In this document: piece by piece, positions 50,482-59,078 of the stretch
How the letters are laid out: every line of letters starts with the position of its first letter
How positions within the stretch are numbered: position 1 is the stretch's first letter
DNA from: a bacterium
GTDB lineage: Bacteria > Chloroflexota > Anaerolineae > Caldilineales > Caldilineaceae
DNA: 64,000 bases
Direction of reading: 5' to 3'
NCBI GenBank assembly: GCA_016124945.1
Contig: WGMT01000038.1
Coordinates: 1-64,000, forward strand
The notes under the pieces: model-generated
Seen by the model: the letters and a program-made list of their open reading frames with translations, nothing else
What the model was told of the DNA's origin: nothing
Database searches by the model: none
Program-made: the position numbers and the translations under genes

Positions 50482-51771
50482 CTATCGCATGTGCGGAAAC
50501 GCATCAATCCCGGCATAGATCGCAATCGCATCCAACTCTTCTTCGATGCGCAGGAGTTGGTTGTACTTGGCGACGCGGTCGCTGCGCGCCGGTGCGCCTG
50601 TCTTGATCTGGCCGGTGTTGAAGGCCACCACAAGGTCGGCGATGGTGGCGTCTTCGGTTTCGCCGGAGCGATGGCTGACCACGGCAGACCAACCTGCACG
50701 GTGGCTCATCTCGATGGCCGCGATGGACTCGGTGAGCGTGCCGATCTGGTTGACCTTGCACAGCAGCGAGTTACATGCTTTTTCACGAATGGCGCGCTCG
50801 ATGCGGTTGACGTTGGTCACCAGCAGATCGTCGCCCACCAGTTGCACCTTGTGGCCGATCTTCTGGTAGAGCATCTTCCAGCCGTCCCAGTCGTCTTCGG
50901 CCATGCCGTCTTCAATCGAGATGATGGGGAAGCGGTTGGCCCAATCCGTCCACAGATCGGCCAGCTCTTCGCTGCTCAGTTCCACCCCTTCGATGGGCAA
51001 CTTGTAACGGTGGCTGCTCTCGTCGTAGAGTTCGGTCATGGCAGGATCGAGGGCGATGTAGACATCTTCGCCGGGGCGATAGCCGGCCTTTTCAATCGCC
51101 TGGAGGATCACTTCCACCGCGGCGACATTGCCACCCAAACTCGGGGCAAAGCCACCTTCATCGCCCACGTTGGTGCTGTGGCCGGCGTCGTGGAGCACTT
51201 TCTTGAGCGACTGGTAGATCTCAGAACCCCAGCGCAGCCCTTCGCCGAACGACTCAGCGCCCACCGGCATCACCATAAATTCTTGGAAGTCGGTGCTGTT
51301 GACGGCATGCTTGCCGCCGTTGAGGATGTTCATCATGGGTACGGGCAGGGTGCGGGCGCCCACACCGCCCAGGTAGCGGTAGAGCGGTAGGCCCAACGCA
51401 TCGGCGGCGGCCTTGGCTACGGCCAGGCTTACGCCGAGGATGGCGTTGGCGCCCAGGTTGCTCTTGTTTTCGGTGCCGTCCAGCTCCATCATAAACTCGT
51501 CGATGGCCACCTGATCCAGCGCGTCCGCGCCCACCAACTCCTGCGCCAGGACGGTGTTGACGTTGTCAACGGCCTGTTCCACACTTTTGCCGCCGTAGCG
51601 CGCCTTATCGCCGTCGCGCAGTTCCACCGCTTCATGGGCGCCGGTGCTGGCCCCACTGGGTACGGCAGCTCGTCCCAACGCGCCGCCTTCGAGCACCACA
51701 TCCACCTCTACTGTCGGGTTGCCACGGCTGTCCAATACCTGACGGCCGACAATTGCTTCGATGGTTGTCAT
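50482..51771 (-). CDS. eno: Enolase (phosphopyruvate hydratase)
   Basis: A 429-residue glycolytic enzyme converting 2-phosphoglycerate to phosphoenolpyruvate. MTTIEAIVGRQVLDSRGNPT opens the protein, and GASTGAHEAVELRDGD contains the mobile loop. Metal ligands lie in ALDPAMTELY, SIEDGMAEDDWDG and LVGDDLLVTN. The catalytic Lys is in LCKVNQIGTLTE, and SHRSGETEDATIADLVV is the signature. Length matches the family. AGGAGGT lies about 8 nt before the start, and a 10-bp-arm inverted repeat lies about 45-90 bp upstream. It is monocistronic with its own terminator. Confidence 0.98.
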   Translation of the reverse strand: MTTIEAIVGRQVLDSRGNPTVEVDVVLEGGALGRAAVPSGASTGAHEAVELRDGDKARYGGKSVEQAVDNVNTVLAQELVGADALDQVAIDEFMMELDGTENKSNLGANAILGVSLAVAKAAADALGLPLYRYLGGVGARTLPVPMMNILNGGKHAVNSTDFQEFMVMPVGAESFGEGLRWGSEIYQSLKKVLHDAGHSTNVGDEGGFAPSLGGNVAAVEVILQAIEKAGYRPGEDVYIALDPAMTELYDESSHRYKLPIEGVELSSEELADLWTDWANRFPIISIEDGMAEDDWDGWKMLYQKIGHKVQLVGDDLLVTNVNRIERAIREKACNSLLCKVNQIGTLTESIAAIEMSHRAGWSAVVSHRSGETEDATIADLVVAFNTGQIKTGAPARSDRVAKYNQLLRIEEELDAIAIYAGIDAFPHMR

Positions 51772-51817
51772 AAAACCGACCTCCTAAGTCGTTGTAAATG
51801 CAATGTTATCTGATGCC

Positions 51818-51859
51818 GACAATTTTGCCGCGGCCAACCTGTCGCACACCAAAATTGTC
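51818..51859. promoter_or_regulatory. Operator-like inverted repeat upstream of eno
   Basis: GACAATTTTG (51818-51827) and CAAAATTGTC (51850-51859) are exact complements 22 nt apart, centred about 65 bp upstream of the enolase start. The word is unrelated to the common repeat families, which favours a regulatory role. Confidence 0.4.
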
Positions 51860-51940
51860 CACCGTCAACTATAACGCAGCTTGGGGGAATCTCCAATGAA
51901 ATTGCAGTCAGGTTGTGGGCTGGTCATGAGGGTGGGATTG

Positions 51941-51998
51941 GCGACTGGGTAGGGGATTTTCGATCGTGTACACGATCGAAAATCCCCTACCCAGTCGC
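51941..51998. repeat. 58-bp perfect palindrome
   Basis: The whole segment equals its reverse complement. Each half begins GCGACTGGGTAGGGGATTTT from the outside and the centre is GTGTACAC. It starts 7 bp past the MFS gene stop. The core GATCGTGTACACGATC is shared, with one change, by 39982-39997. Confidence 0.95.
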
Positions 51999-52005
51999 TT
52001 AATCT

Positions 52006-53319
52006 CTAATCTGCCGGCGACTCCGCCGGTTTCGCCTTCACTTCCTTCACATCCTCAATCGGCTTGGCGTCGTTGAGGGCACCGAAAGAACGCAGGGTGG
52101 GCGAAATCCAAGCGGTGACACCTACAACGATCAGCGTGCCCACGCCACCACTCACCACCGAAAAGACAGGGCCAAACAGTTGGGCCACGGCACCCGATTC
52201 GAAACCGCCCAACTCATTCGATGCACCCACGAAGACGCTACTCACAGCCGACACCCGCCCGCGCATGTGATCGGGCGTAAGCAACTGCTGCAACGTCTGC
52301 CGGATGATCATGCTGACGTTGTCAAAAGCGCCGGTGAGGAAGAGCATGGCGAACGAAAGCCAAAAGTTGGTGGAGAGGCCGAATATAATTGTAGCCACGC
52401 CGAAGCCGGCGACCGTGATCAGCAAGTTGCGCCCGGCTTTCTGCATCGGCGGCAGGTAGATCATGGTCACCGCCATGAAAAATGCACCGATGGCCGGGGC
52501 CGCGCGCAGCCAGCCGAAACCGGTTGCGCCCACGTTGAGGATTTCCTCGGCGTAGATGGGCAGCAAATAGACCGCACCGCCCAACAGCACAGCGAAGAGA
52601 TCGAGCGAGATCATGGCCAGAATGATGCGCGTGTTCCACACAAAGTGGATCCCTGCCACGAGGTTCTTGAACGACGCATTGCCTGTGGGCTTTGTGTCGA
52701 AATCAAACTTGAAGCGCGACAGCGCCACAATAAACACTAGCGAACTGGTTGCCGCCACCACATAAGCCAGGGGCACACTGAAAACAATCACCAACCCACC
52801 CAACGCAGGGCCGGCCACACCCGAAATCTGCATCAGGCTCGTGTTCCACGCCACCGCATTCGGGAAGGCGTGGGCCGGCACAATCTGCGGCAACAACGCC
52901 ACCCGCGCCGGGCGGCCAATCATCACAACCGCGGCATCAAGAAAGAGGAAGAAATACATCCACGAAATTGAGCCTTCTGTGTACGAGAGAACCGCCAACG
53001 CCAACGAAGTCAACGTCATCGCGCCCAGGCTGATCATCACCAGTCGCGACCGATCAAACCGATCGGCCAAATAGCCGGCCGGCAGCGCCAGCAGCATGGT
53101 CGGCACCGCTTGCGCCAGCCCTACCAGTCCTAAAGACAGCGCTTCGCCCGTCCGTTGGTACATCTCCCAGCCAATGGCCACACTTTGGATGCGTGTCCCT
53201 GCCATGGCAATAAACCAGCCCACCACATACAAGCGATAGGCCGGAATGCGAAACGCCGCATACGGATCATGTGTGGGGCGTTCAGGCTTTGGGTCATTTT
53301 TCTGCGGTGAGTTCGACAT
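52006..53319 (-). CDS. MFS transporter of the EntS/MFS_3 exporter type
   Basis: A 437-residue membrane protein with about 12 helices. Features include FRIPAYRLYVVGWFIAMAGTRIQ, the loop motif GYLADRFDRSRLVM between helices 2 and 3, and RPARVALLPQIVPAHAFPNAVAWNTSLMQISGVAGPALGG, typical of the MFS_3/EntS group of exporters. The C-terminal tail is charged (VKEVKAKPAESPAD). The start at 53319 has AAAAGG seven bases upstream. A TTG fifteen bases earlier is in frame. The cargo is unknown. No siderophore genes are nearby. Confidence 0.9.
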   Translation of the reverse strand: MSNSPQKNDPKPERPTHDPYAAFRIPAYRLYVVGWFIAMAGTRIQSVAIGWEMYQRTGEALSLGLVGLAQAVPTMLLALPAGYLADRFDRSRLVMISLGAMTLTSLALAVLSYTEGSISWMYFFLFLDAAVVMIGRPARVALLPQIVPAHAFPNAVAWNTSLMQISGVAGPALGGLVIVFSVPLAYVVAATSSLVFIVALSRFKFDFDTKPTGNASFKNLVAGIHFVWNTRIILAMISLDLFAVLLGGAVYLLPIYAEEILNVGATGFGWLRAAPAIGAFFMAVTMIYLPPMQKAGRNLLITVAGFGVATIIFGLSTNFWLSFAMLFLTGAFDNVSMIIRQTLQQLLTPDHMRGRVSAVSSVFVGASNELGGFESGAVAQLFGPVFSVVSGGVGTLIVVGVTAWISPTLRSFGALNDAKPIEDVKEVKAKPAESPAD

Positions 53320-53652
53320 ATTGGGCCTTTTCAAAAAGACGCTTGAACGAGATTCAACTGTACCGGTTTAAGGGAATTTTACTATTGTAGACGCCAACCG
53401 CGTTGAAGGCAACTTCGGGCCAAATCTCCGTTTGTTGACCCGTGGGGATCGCGATGCTAGAATCGGGGGAAATGGGACTGGGGACTAGGGACTGGGTAGA
53501 GTTTGTTTCATGTCGGCAGTCTGATCTCTGGGCAAGAGACTGGGCGATTAGGAAATTTGGGAACTACCAGACGACTGTGTCTACTCATTCCCCAATCCCC
53601 AATCCCCAATCCCCAATCCCCAATCCCCAATCCCCTACGAAAGGTCACAACC
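53320..53652. other. Divergent intergenic region with G/C-word repeats
   Basis: The region holds a left tract of GGGACTG words (53471-53492) and a right array of six CCCCAAT heptamers (53590-53631), which are only partly complementary. No gene is seen. Promoters for the MFS and cysteine desulfurase genes must lie here. Confidence 0.6.
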
Positions 53653-54816
53653 ATGAACATCTATCTCGATCACTCGGCCACGACGCCGGTGCGGGCGGAA
53701 GTAGTGGAGGCGATGTTGCCCTACCTGGGCGAATTTTACGGCAATCCGTCGAGCATCCACCGCACAGGACGCAAAGCCCACGCCGGTTTGGACGCGGCAC
53801 GCCGTACCATTGCCCAGATCCTCGGTGCGAAGACAGGCGAGATCATCTTCACCGGCTGCGGCTCAGAATCAGACAATGCCGCGTTGCGTGGCATTGCCCT
53901 GGCTCGCCGTGAACAGAGCGGCGCCAACCGCATTGTGACAACACCGGTTGAGCACAAAGCTGTGCTGGAAACCGCCATTGATCTGCGCGATCACTACGGA
54001 TTCGAGTTGACGATTCTGCCTGTCGACGGCGACGGACAACTTGATCCCACCGCCGTAGAGGCTGTCCTCGATGACGATGTGGCTGTGGTAAGCGTGATGC
54101 ACGCCAACAACGAAGTGGGCACGATCTTGCCCATCGGCGAAATTGGGGCCCTGTGCCGCGTCAGGCGGATCCCCTTTCACACCGACGCCGTACAGGCCGT
54201 GGGCAGGTTGCCCATTCACGTGGACGAGTTGCAGGTGGACGCGCTAAGTGCCACCGCCCACAAATTCTATGGCCCCAAGGGCGTCGGCTTCCTCTACCTG
54301 CGCCAGGGGACACCCTTCCACAGCGTCCTCACCGGCGGCAGCCATGAAAACAGCCGCCGTGCGGGGACGGAGAACGTGCCCGGCATCGTGGCAATGGCGA
54401 AGGCGCTGGCGTTGGCCGAAGCAGAACGTGAGGCTGAAATGGCGCGTTTGCAAATCCTGCGCGACCGGCTAATCGGCGACATCCTCAAAGCGGTGGACGG
54501 CGCACAACTAACCGGCTCACCAAACCATCGGCTAGCCAACCATGCCAGCTTTGTCGTCGACGGCGTCGAAGCTGAAGGCATGCTGATTGCGCTTGACCTG
54601 GCAGGCATTGCGGCCAGCAGCGGCAGCGCCTGTACCAGTGCCGCGCAACAGCCCAGCCACGTCCTCGAAGCCATGGGTGTGCCGTCGCGGCTGGCCGTGG
54701 GTGGCTTGCGTCTAAGCCTGGGCCGCAGCAACACCCCTGAGCAGATCGACTACGTCCTCGAAAAGCTGCCGCGCATCGTGGCGCAAATCCGCGGGATGAT
54801 GCCGGTGGCGCTGTAA
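53653..54816 (+). CDS. Cysteine desulfurase (NifS/IscS-like)
   Basis: A 387-residue PLP enzyme that takes sulfur from cysteine to form a persulfide for Fe-S cluster or tRNA thiolation. MNIYLDHSATTPV opens the protein. PLP contacts lie in GCGSESDNAALRG and VMHANNEVGTI. The PLP Lys is in SATAHKFYGPKG, and the persulfide Cys is in SSGSACTSAAQQPSHVL, which shows a short group-I-like loop. The start at 53653 has AAAGGT upstream. The upstream in-frame frame is repeat sequence. No iscU or sufU is adjacent. The next gene encodes a MEMO1-family protein 121 bp away. Confidence 0.95.
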   Translation: MNIYLDHSATTPVRAEVVEAMLPYLGEFYGNPSSIHRTGRKAHAGLDAARRTIAQILGAKTGEIIFTGCGSESDNAALRGIALARREQSGANRIVTTPVEHKAVLETAIDLRDHYGFELTILPVDGDGQLDPTAVEAVLDDDVAVVSVMHANNEVGTILPIGEIGALCRVRRIPFHTDAVQAVGRLPIHVDELQVDALSATAHKFYGPKGVGFLYLRQGTPFHSVLTGGSHENSRRAGTENVPGIVAMAKALALAEAEREAEMARLQILRDRLIGDILKAVDGAQLTGSPNHRLANHASFVVDGVEAEGMLIALDLAGIAASSGSACTSAAQQPSHVLEAMGVPSRLAVGGLRLSLGRSNTPEQIDYVLEKLPRIVAQIRGMMPVAL

Positions 54817-54821
54817 ACAAC

Positions 54822-54915
54822 GAGTAATGAGTAAGGGGATGCGTAGCATTCGTCAAACTTGAACAAAGTCACGTTCAAGTGAAATGAATGTGTGCGCTAC
54901 CCTTACTCATTACTC
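54822..54915. repeat. Double palindrome between desulfurase and MEMO1 genes
   Basis: Outer perfect 16-bp arms GAGTAATGAGTAAGGG (54822-54837) and complement (54900-54915). Inner perfect 8-bp arms ACTTGAAC (54857-54864) and GTTCAAGT (54873-54880). Confidence 0.9.
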
Positions 54916-54937
54916 ATTTCTTCTCAAAGGAACAACC

Positions 54938-56173
54938 ATGCTGCGCGACAAGAACCTCCTATTCCCCAAGCTGCGCGCCGTAGACGTGCGTCCCTACCGG
55001 CAAAATGGCGCGGACTTTTACCTGTTGCACGATCCACTGGCGTTGACCGACGGATCGCTGCTGGTGCCACAATTTTTTGGGCCGTTGTTGGCGCTATGCG
55101 ACGGCGCGCACGAAGACGCCAAAGCGCTGGCGTGGGCGTTGACTGCCCGTTATGGCGTGGGGTTCGACGTGGCGACGATTGAAGAGGTGCTTGCGGCATT
55201 AGACGAAGCACTCTTGCTCGAAAACGAGCGGTCGATGGAAGCATTGCGTGGCAAGATCGAAGTCTATCGGCAACGTCCTTTTCGGGTGGCGGCGCTGGCG
55301 GGGCTTTCTTATCCCGCAGAAGGACGGGATTTGGCGCGCCTGCTCGATGAGTACCTGGCGCAGACGGCACGCAAAAACAGTAACGGCAAAGGACGCTCGG
55401 CCCGTCCTGGCATCTTCAGCCCTCACATCGACTATCCCCGCGGGGGGACGGTCTACGCCCATGCATGGAGGGCAATGGAGGACGCTGTAGATGGGGCGGA
55501 TTTGGCCGTCCTCATCGGAACGGATCACAACGGCGACGATCTCTTCACCTTGACTCGACAACACTACGCCACGCCTTTCGGCACACTGCCCACCGAAAGC
55601 CGAATCGTCGATTCGCTCGCTGCGGCGCTGGGCGAAGACGCCGCCTACGCCGGCGAGCTTCGTCACGTCAATGAACACTCACTGGAACTGGTCGCCGTCT
55701 GGCTGCACCATCTGCGCCGAGGACGTCCGCTGGCGGTGGTGCCGGTGCTGGTGGGATCGCTGCATCGCTTCTATGGCAAAGATCGCAGCCCAGCCACCCA
55801 TCCGCCGGTGCAGACTTTTTTGGAGACGTTGGAAAATCACTTGCAGGGGTGCAACGTGCTGGTTGTAGCTTCGGGGGACCTGGCGCACGTCGGCCCGGCT
55901 TTCGGCGGATCTCCGCTCACGGCACAGGATCGTCTACAAGTGCGCAGCGCCGACCGCACCCTCATCGATCACCTCGTCGCCGGGGACGCCGAAAGTTTCT
56001 TCCAGGCAGTAGGCGCCATCCGCAACCGCAACAACGTCTGTGGTGTCACCCCCGGCTACCTGGCGCTCAAGCTGATGGGCGCTGTCCACGGTGAAGAGAT
56101 GGCCTACCAATCCTGCCCCGCAGATGAACAAGACACGTCTGCGGTGACCATTACCGGTATCGCATACTCTTAA
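54938..56173 (+). CDS. MEMO1 family (AmmeMemoRadiSam protein B-like) protein
   Basis: A 411-residue protein. The C-terminal about 280 residues match MEMO1/AmmeMemoRadiSam B: GIFSPHIDYPRGG (a metal-type His), AVLIGTDHNGDD, VNEHSLELVAVWLHHL, VVASGDLAHVGPAFG and a late PGYLALKLMGAV. The family fold is like extradiol dioxygenases. An N-terminal about 130-residue region (LLHDPLALTDGSLLVPQFFGPLLALCDGA) is extra relative to short MEMO1 proteins. No AMMECR1 or radical-SAM partner is in the window. The start at 54938 follows AAAGGAAC. Activity is unknown. Confidence 0.88.
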   Translation: MLRDKNLLFPKLRAVDVRPYRQNGADFYLLHDPLALTDGSLLVPQFFGPLLALCDGAHEDAKALAWALTARYGVGFDVATIEEVLAALDEALLLENERSMEALRGKIEVYRQRPFRVAALAGLSYPAEGRDLARLLDEYLAQTARKNSNGKGRSARPGIFSPHIDYPRGGTVYAHAWRAMEDAVDGADLAVLIGTDHNGDDLFTLTRQHYATPFGTLPTESRIVDSLAAALGEDAAYAGELRHVNEHSLELVAVWLHHLRRGRPLAVVPVLVGSLHRFYGKDRSPATHPPVQTFLETLENHLQGCNVLVVASGDLAHVGPAFGGSPLTAQDRLQVRSADRTLIDHLVAGDAESFFQAVGAIRNRNNVCGVTPGYLALKLMGAVHGEEMAYQSCPADEQDTSAVTITGIAYS

Positions 56174-56175
56174 AG

Positions 56176-56310
56176 AGGTGATCGGTGATTGGTGATTAGG
56201 CTTGTCCATTGGTCACGGAAAGGGCAAACCACACTCTTTTTAACCACATGAATGCGTAAATCGACTCTCGAATTTTGAGACCCAATCACCAATCCCCAGT
56301 CACCAATCAC
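56176..56310. repeat. GTGATTGG / CCAATCACC inverted words
   Basis: GTGATCGGTGATTGGTGATT (56179 on) faces CCAATCACCAATCCCC and CAGTCACCAATCACC (56282-56310) across about 80 bp without a gene, between convergent genes. Confidence 0.8.
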
Positions 56311-57141
56311 CTACCTCGCTTCCTCAAATCGCTTGCGCCGAATCGCCGCCGCCCACACCAATCCCCATGCGAACAGGCCCGGCAACAACTGCGATCCGAA
56401 GACAAGCAGCCTGTCGAACCAGGTGATGTAGACTGTCCGTTCCTCGTGTTGAATGGCGCGCACGGTGCGGCGGGCGACTTTCTCTGCGCTGATGCCACGC
56501 ATAGGCGCGTGCCGTTCGCCTTGTCGATGCTCTGCCCCTGGCACACTGACCCGCGCATTCTGCGAAAACTCGGTCTCCGTTAGCCCTGGCCGCACGATGA
56601 TCACCTTGATTCTGTCGCGTTTCAGTTCGGCGCGGGCGGCAGCGCTGGCTCCTTCCAACGCAAACTTGGTGGCCGTGTAGCCTCCGCCCAGCGGAGAGGC
56701 AAACTTGCCCACAATGCTGCTGATGTTCACAATGACACCGCCGCCGCGCCGTCGCATCGTCGGCACCACCGCCTGCATCGCCTGAATCGCGCCGAAGAAA
56801 TTCACATCGAAAACGTGGCGCAGATCGGCCATCTTCACTTCGTCTATAGATCCGTAGATGCCCATCCCGGCGTTGTTGATCAGAAGGTCAACGCCGCCGA
56901 ATTCAGTCACGGCGCGCTCTACCATCGCCGTCACCGCGCCAGGATCGGCAATGTCTACGGCCAATGCCAGTGTACGCACCCCGTGGAGTTGGTGCAGACG
57001 TTCGGCCAGGGCCAGGGTGCGTTCCTCGTTGCGTGCGGCCAATACCACATGGCATCCTTCCATCGCCAGTTCAGCGGCAATGGCCGCGCCAATGCCACGG
57101 CTGGCCCCGGTGACAATGGCAACTTTATCTCGAAGATCCAT
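56311..57141 (-). CDS. Short-chain dehydrogenase/reductase
   Basis: A 276-residue classical SDR with cofactor loop TGASRGIGAAIA (residues about 10-21), NNAGMGIYG, catalytic Ser in NISSIVG, and Tyr and Lys in YTATKFALEG. The PGLTETEFSQ segment follows. A C-terminal hydrophobic stretch, LLVFGSQLLPGLFAWGLVWAAAI, may attach it to the membrane. The start MDLRDKVAIV at 57141 follows AAAGGA. The substrate is unknown. It is divergent from the DsbA-like gene. Confidence 0.92.
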   Translation of the reverse strand: MDLRDKVAIVTGASRGIGAAIAAELAMEGCHVVLAARNEERTLALAERLHQLHGVRTLALAVDIADPGAVTAMVERAVTEFGGVDLLINNAGMGIYGSIDEVKMADLRHVFDVNFFGAIQAMQAVVPTMRRRGGGVIVNISSIVGKFASPLGGGYTATKFALEGASAAARAELKRDRIKVIIVRPGLTETEFSQNARVSVPGAEHRQGERHAPMRGISAEKVARRTVRAIQHEERTVYITWFDRLLVFGSQLLPGLFAWGLVWAAAIRRKRFEEAR

Positions 57142-57386
57142 ACTGGATCCTTTCTTGTACAGAGTCTTTGGAAGTTTGGCACCATCTGTCCACAAAAGCT
57201 ATAATCATGGTCCGATTGTACTTGCTTTGGTTTAAGCAAAGAAATCGAGTGTGCAGATTTGCTGTTGCACGTGTGCTATTTGGCAACACATGGCTGTGAT
57301 TGCCTTTGTGCCGCGTCTAAATATTTTATACGAATGTTATTTTGAACCCGTGCCGAGTCTTGTTCGAAGAGGAGTACAAAGTCAAT

Positions 57387-58130
57387 ATGACTCAAAGTCC
57401 GAAGAAAACGTCCCGTCCTGTTGGTGCTGCGACACCTGTGGTCAAGCGCAAGTCTATTCCGCCAGGTGTTTGGATTGTGGGGGGTGGTGCGGTAGTCGTC
57501 GTGTTGCTGGTGGTTGTCCTGGTCTTTGCCAATCGCCCTGCGCCTGTTTCGGCTGAAGTCTACGAGGGCTTTCCGCCGGAGTGGGTGACGCGACGATCTC
57601 TGGGGAACCCCGACGCGCCGGTGGTGATCCAGGGTTGGGAAGACTTCCGCTGCCCTGCCTGTGCGCAGTGGAATCAGACGATCAAGCCGCAGTTGATGGA
57701 GAATTATCTTTCACCCGATGGCGCCGTGGCTGGTGGCAGTGTACGCTTTGAATACCACTACTTCCCGCTGACCAGTCATGGTGAAACTGCATTTTTGGCG
57801 GCGCAGGCTGCCGAATGTGCAGCCGATCAAGGTGGTTTCTGGGTCTATCACGATCGCCTCTTTAATGCCACCAACGAAGGGCCTGCCGGCTTTACGTTGG
57901 ATCGGCTGCGCTCTTATGGCAATGAAGTCGGCCTGGATGGTGATGCCCTGTCGCAGTGTGTGATTAGCCAGAAGTATGCCAACGAGGTGCAAGCTTCTGT
58001 CGGCCAGGCGATTTCAATGGGGCTCAACAGTACACCGTCAATTCTTGTCAATGGTCAGTTGTTCGATAATGGGTTCGACTATCAGGGATTAACCGCTGAA
58101 ATTCGTCGCTTGATTGAAGCTGCAGACTAA
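57387..58130 (+). CDS. Membrane-anchored DsbA-like thiol oxidoreductase
   Basis: A 247-residue protein with one N-terminal membrane helix (about 27-48) and an exported thioredoxin-fold DsbA domain. The active site is CPAC (Cys89-Cys92) in WEDFRCPACAQWN. The cis-Pro loop is NSTPSILVNG. It would oxidise cysteines of exported proteins and be reoxidised by the DsbB-type protein encoded 10 bp downstream. The start at 57387 lies about 12 nt after GAGGAG, longer than usual. A GTG or other start nearby is possible. It is similar in plan to BdbD. Confidence 0.92.
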   Translation: MTQSPKKTSRPVGAATPVVKRKSIPPGVWIVGGGAVVVVLLVVVLVFANRPAPVSAEVYEGFPPEWVTRRSLGNPDAPVVIQGWEDFRCPACAQWNQTIKPQLMENYLSPDGAVAGGSVRFEYHYFPLTSHGETAFLAAQAAECAADQGGFWVYHDRLFNATNEGPAGFTLDRLRSYGNEVGLDGDALSQCVISQKYANEVQASVGQAISMGLNSTPSILVNGQLFDNGFDYQGLTAEIRRLIEAAD

Positions 58131-58140
58131 CCATCCATCT

Positions 58141-59073
58141 ATGAACGATACCGAAACCAACACCAATACAACGTTTTTAGGACGTTTCTACCACTACGGC
58201 TACTACGGCGCACTGCTCACGGCCTGGGTTGCCACCCTGGGCAGTCTTTACTTTAGCGAAGTGCGCTTTTATGTGCCCTGTGCGCTCTGTTGGTATCAGC
58301 GCATTTTGATGTATCCACTGGCGATTCTGCTGGCTGCCGGCCTACTGCGTCGGGATCGTCATCTGGCCTATCTGGCGCTTCCATTCTCGGTCATCGGCCA
58401 AGGTGTAGCCACTTATCACTACCTGATTCAAAAGACAACCATCTTCGGCGCACCAACGGCGTGTAATGCAGGTGTCCCTTGCTCTACGGCCTACATCAAC
58501 TGGTTTGGTTTTGTCACTATCCCCTTCCTGGCGATGATGGCCTTCATGATGATCACCGTCTTCTGCGTGGTGGCCATCTACCGCAATGAACTGGCCGCCG
58601 GTGAAGAGGAATCGGTGCCCTGGCCGCCGGTGGTGGCGATTGTCACCGCGGTTGTGCTTTTCTTCGTGTCGATTAGCCAGCCCATCGAAACACCGGTGAC
58701 CCAGGCCGGCGAGAATTTCATCGTGGAGACAGTTGCTGAAAGCGATCAACAAACGCCTGTGGAACCAGGAGATGTGGATCCGGCGTTGATCGCAGAGGGC
58801 AAGGCGCTGTTTGAACAAGCCTGCGCCGCCTGTCATGGACTTGAGGGTGAAGGTGTCGCCGGTTTAGGCGTCAGCTTGACAGACTCGGAAGTTGTCCTTG
58901 CCCACGAAGGGCCCGATGCGCTTGAAATGATCCGCAGTGGCAGCATGCCGGGCACGCCAGGAAACACCAGTGGCGGTGTGATGCCACCCAGTGGCGGCCG
59001 TCCTGATCTAACCGATGAGCAGTTGTTGGCCATTGTGGCCTACTTACGCACCAATCCTAGTGGGATGCAGTAA
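58141..59073 (+). CDS. DsbB/BdbC-type membrane protein fused to cytochrome c
   Basis: A 310-residue fusion. Residues 1-150 are a four-helix DsbB/BdbC domain with Cys47-Cys50 (CALCWYQR) and Cys108/Cys114 (CNAGVPC). An extra membrane helix lies at about 161-180. Residues 211-310 are a class I cytochrome c domain with the haem motif C228-A-A-C231-H232 and a likely Met281 ligand in GVMPPSGG. DsbB normally passes electrons from DsbA to quinone. The fused haem could pass them on to a terminal oxidase. The partner DsbA gene is directly upstream. Start ATG 58141 has a poor ribosome site, so translation may be coupled. Confidence 0.9.
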   Translation: MNDTETNTNTTFLGRFYHYGYYGALLTAWVATLGSLYFSEVRFYVPCALCWYQRILMYPLAILLAAGLLRRDRHLAYLALPFSVIGQGVATYHYLIQKTTIFGAPTACNAGVPCSTAYINWFGFVTIPFLAMMAFMMITVFCVVAIYRNELAAGEEESVPWPPVVAIVTAVVLFFVSISQPIETPVTQAGENFIVETVAESDQQTPVEPGDVDPALIAEGKALFEQACAACHGLEGEGVAGLGVSLTDSEVVLAHEGPDALEMIRSGSMPGTPGNTSGGVMPPSGGRPDLTDEQLLAIVAYLRTNPSGMQ

Positions 59074-59078
59074 CAACC

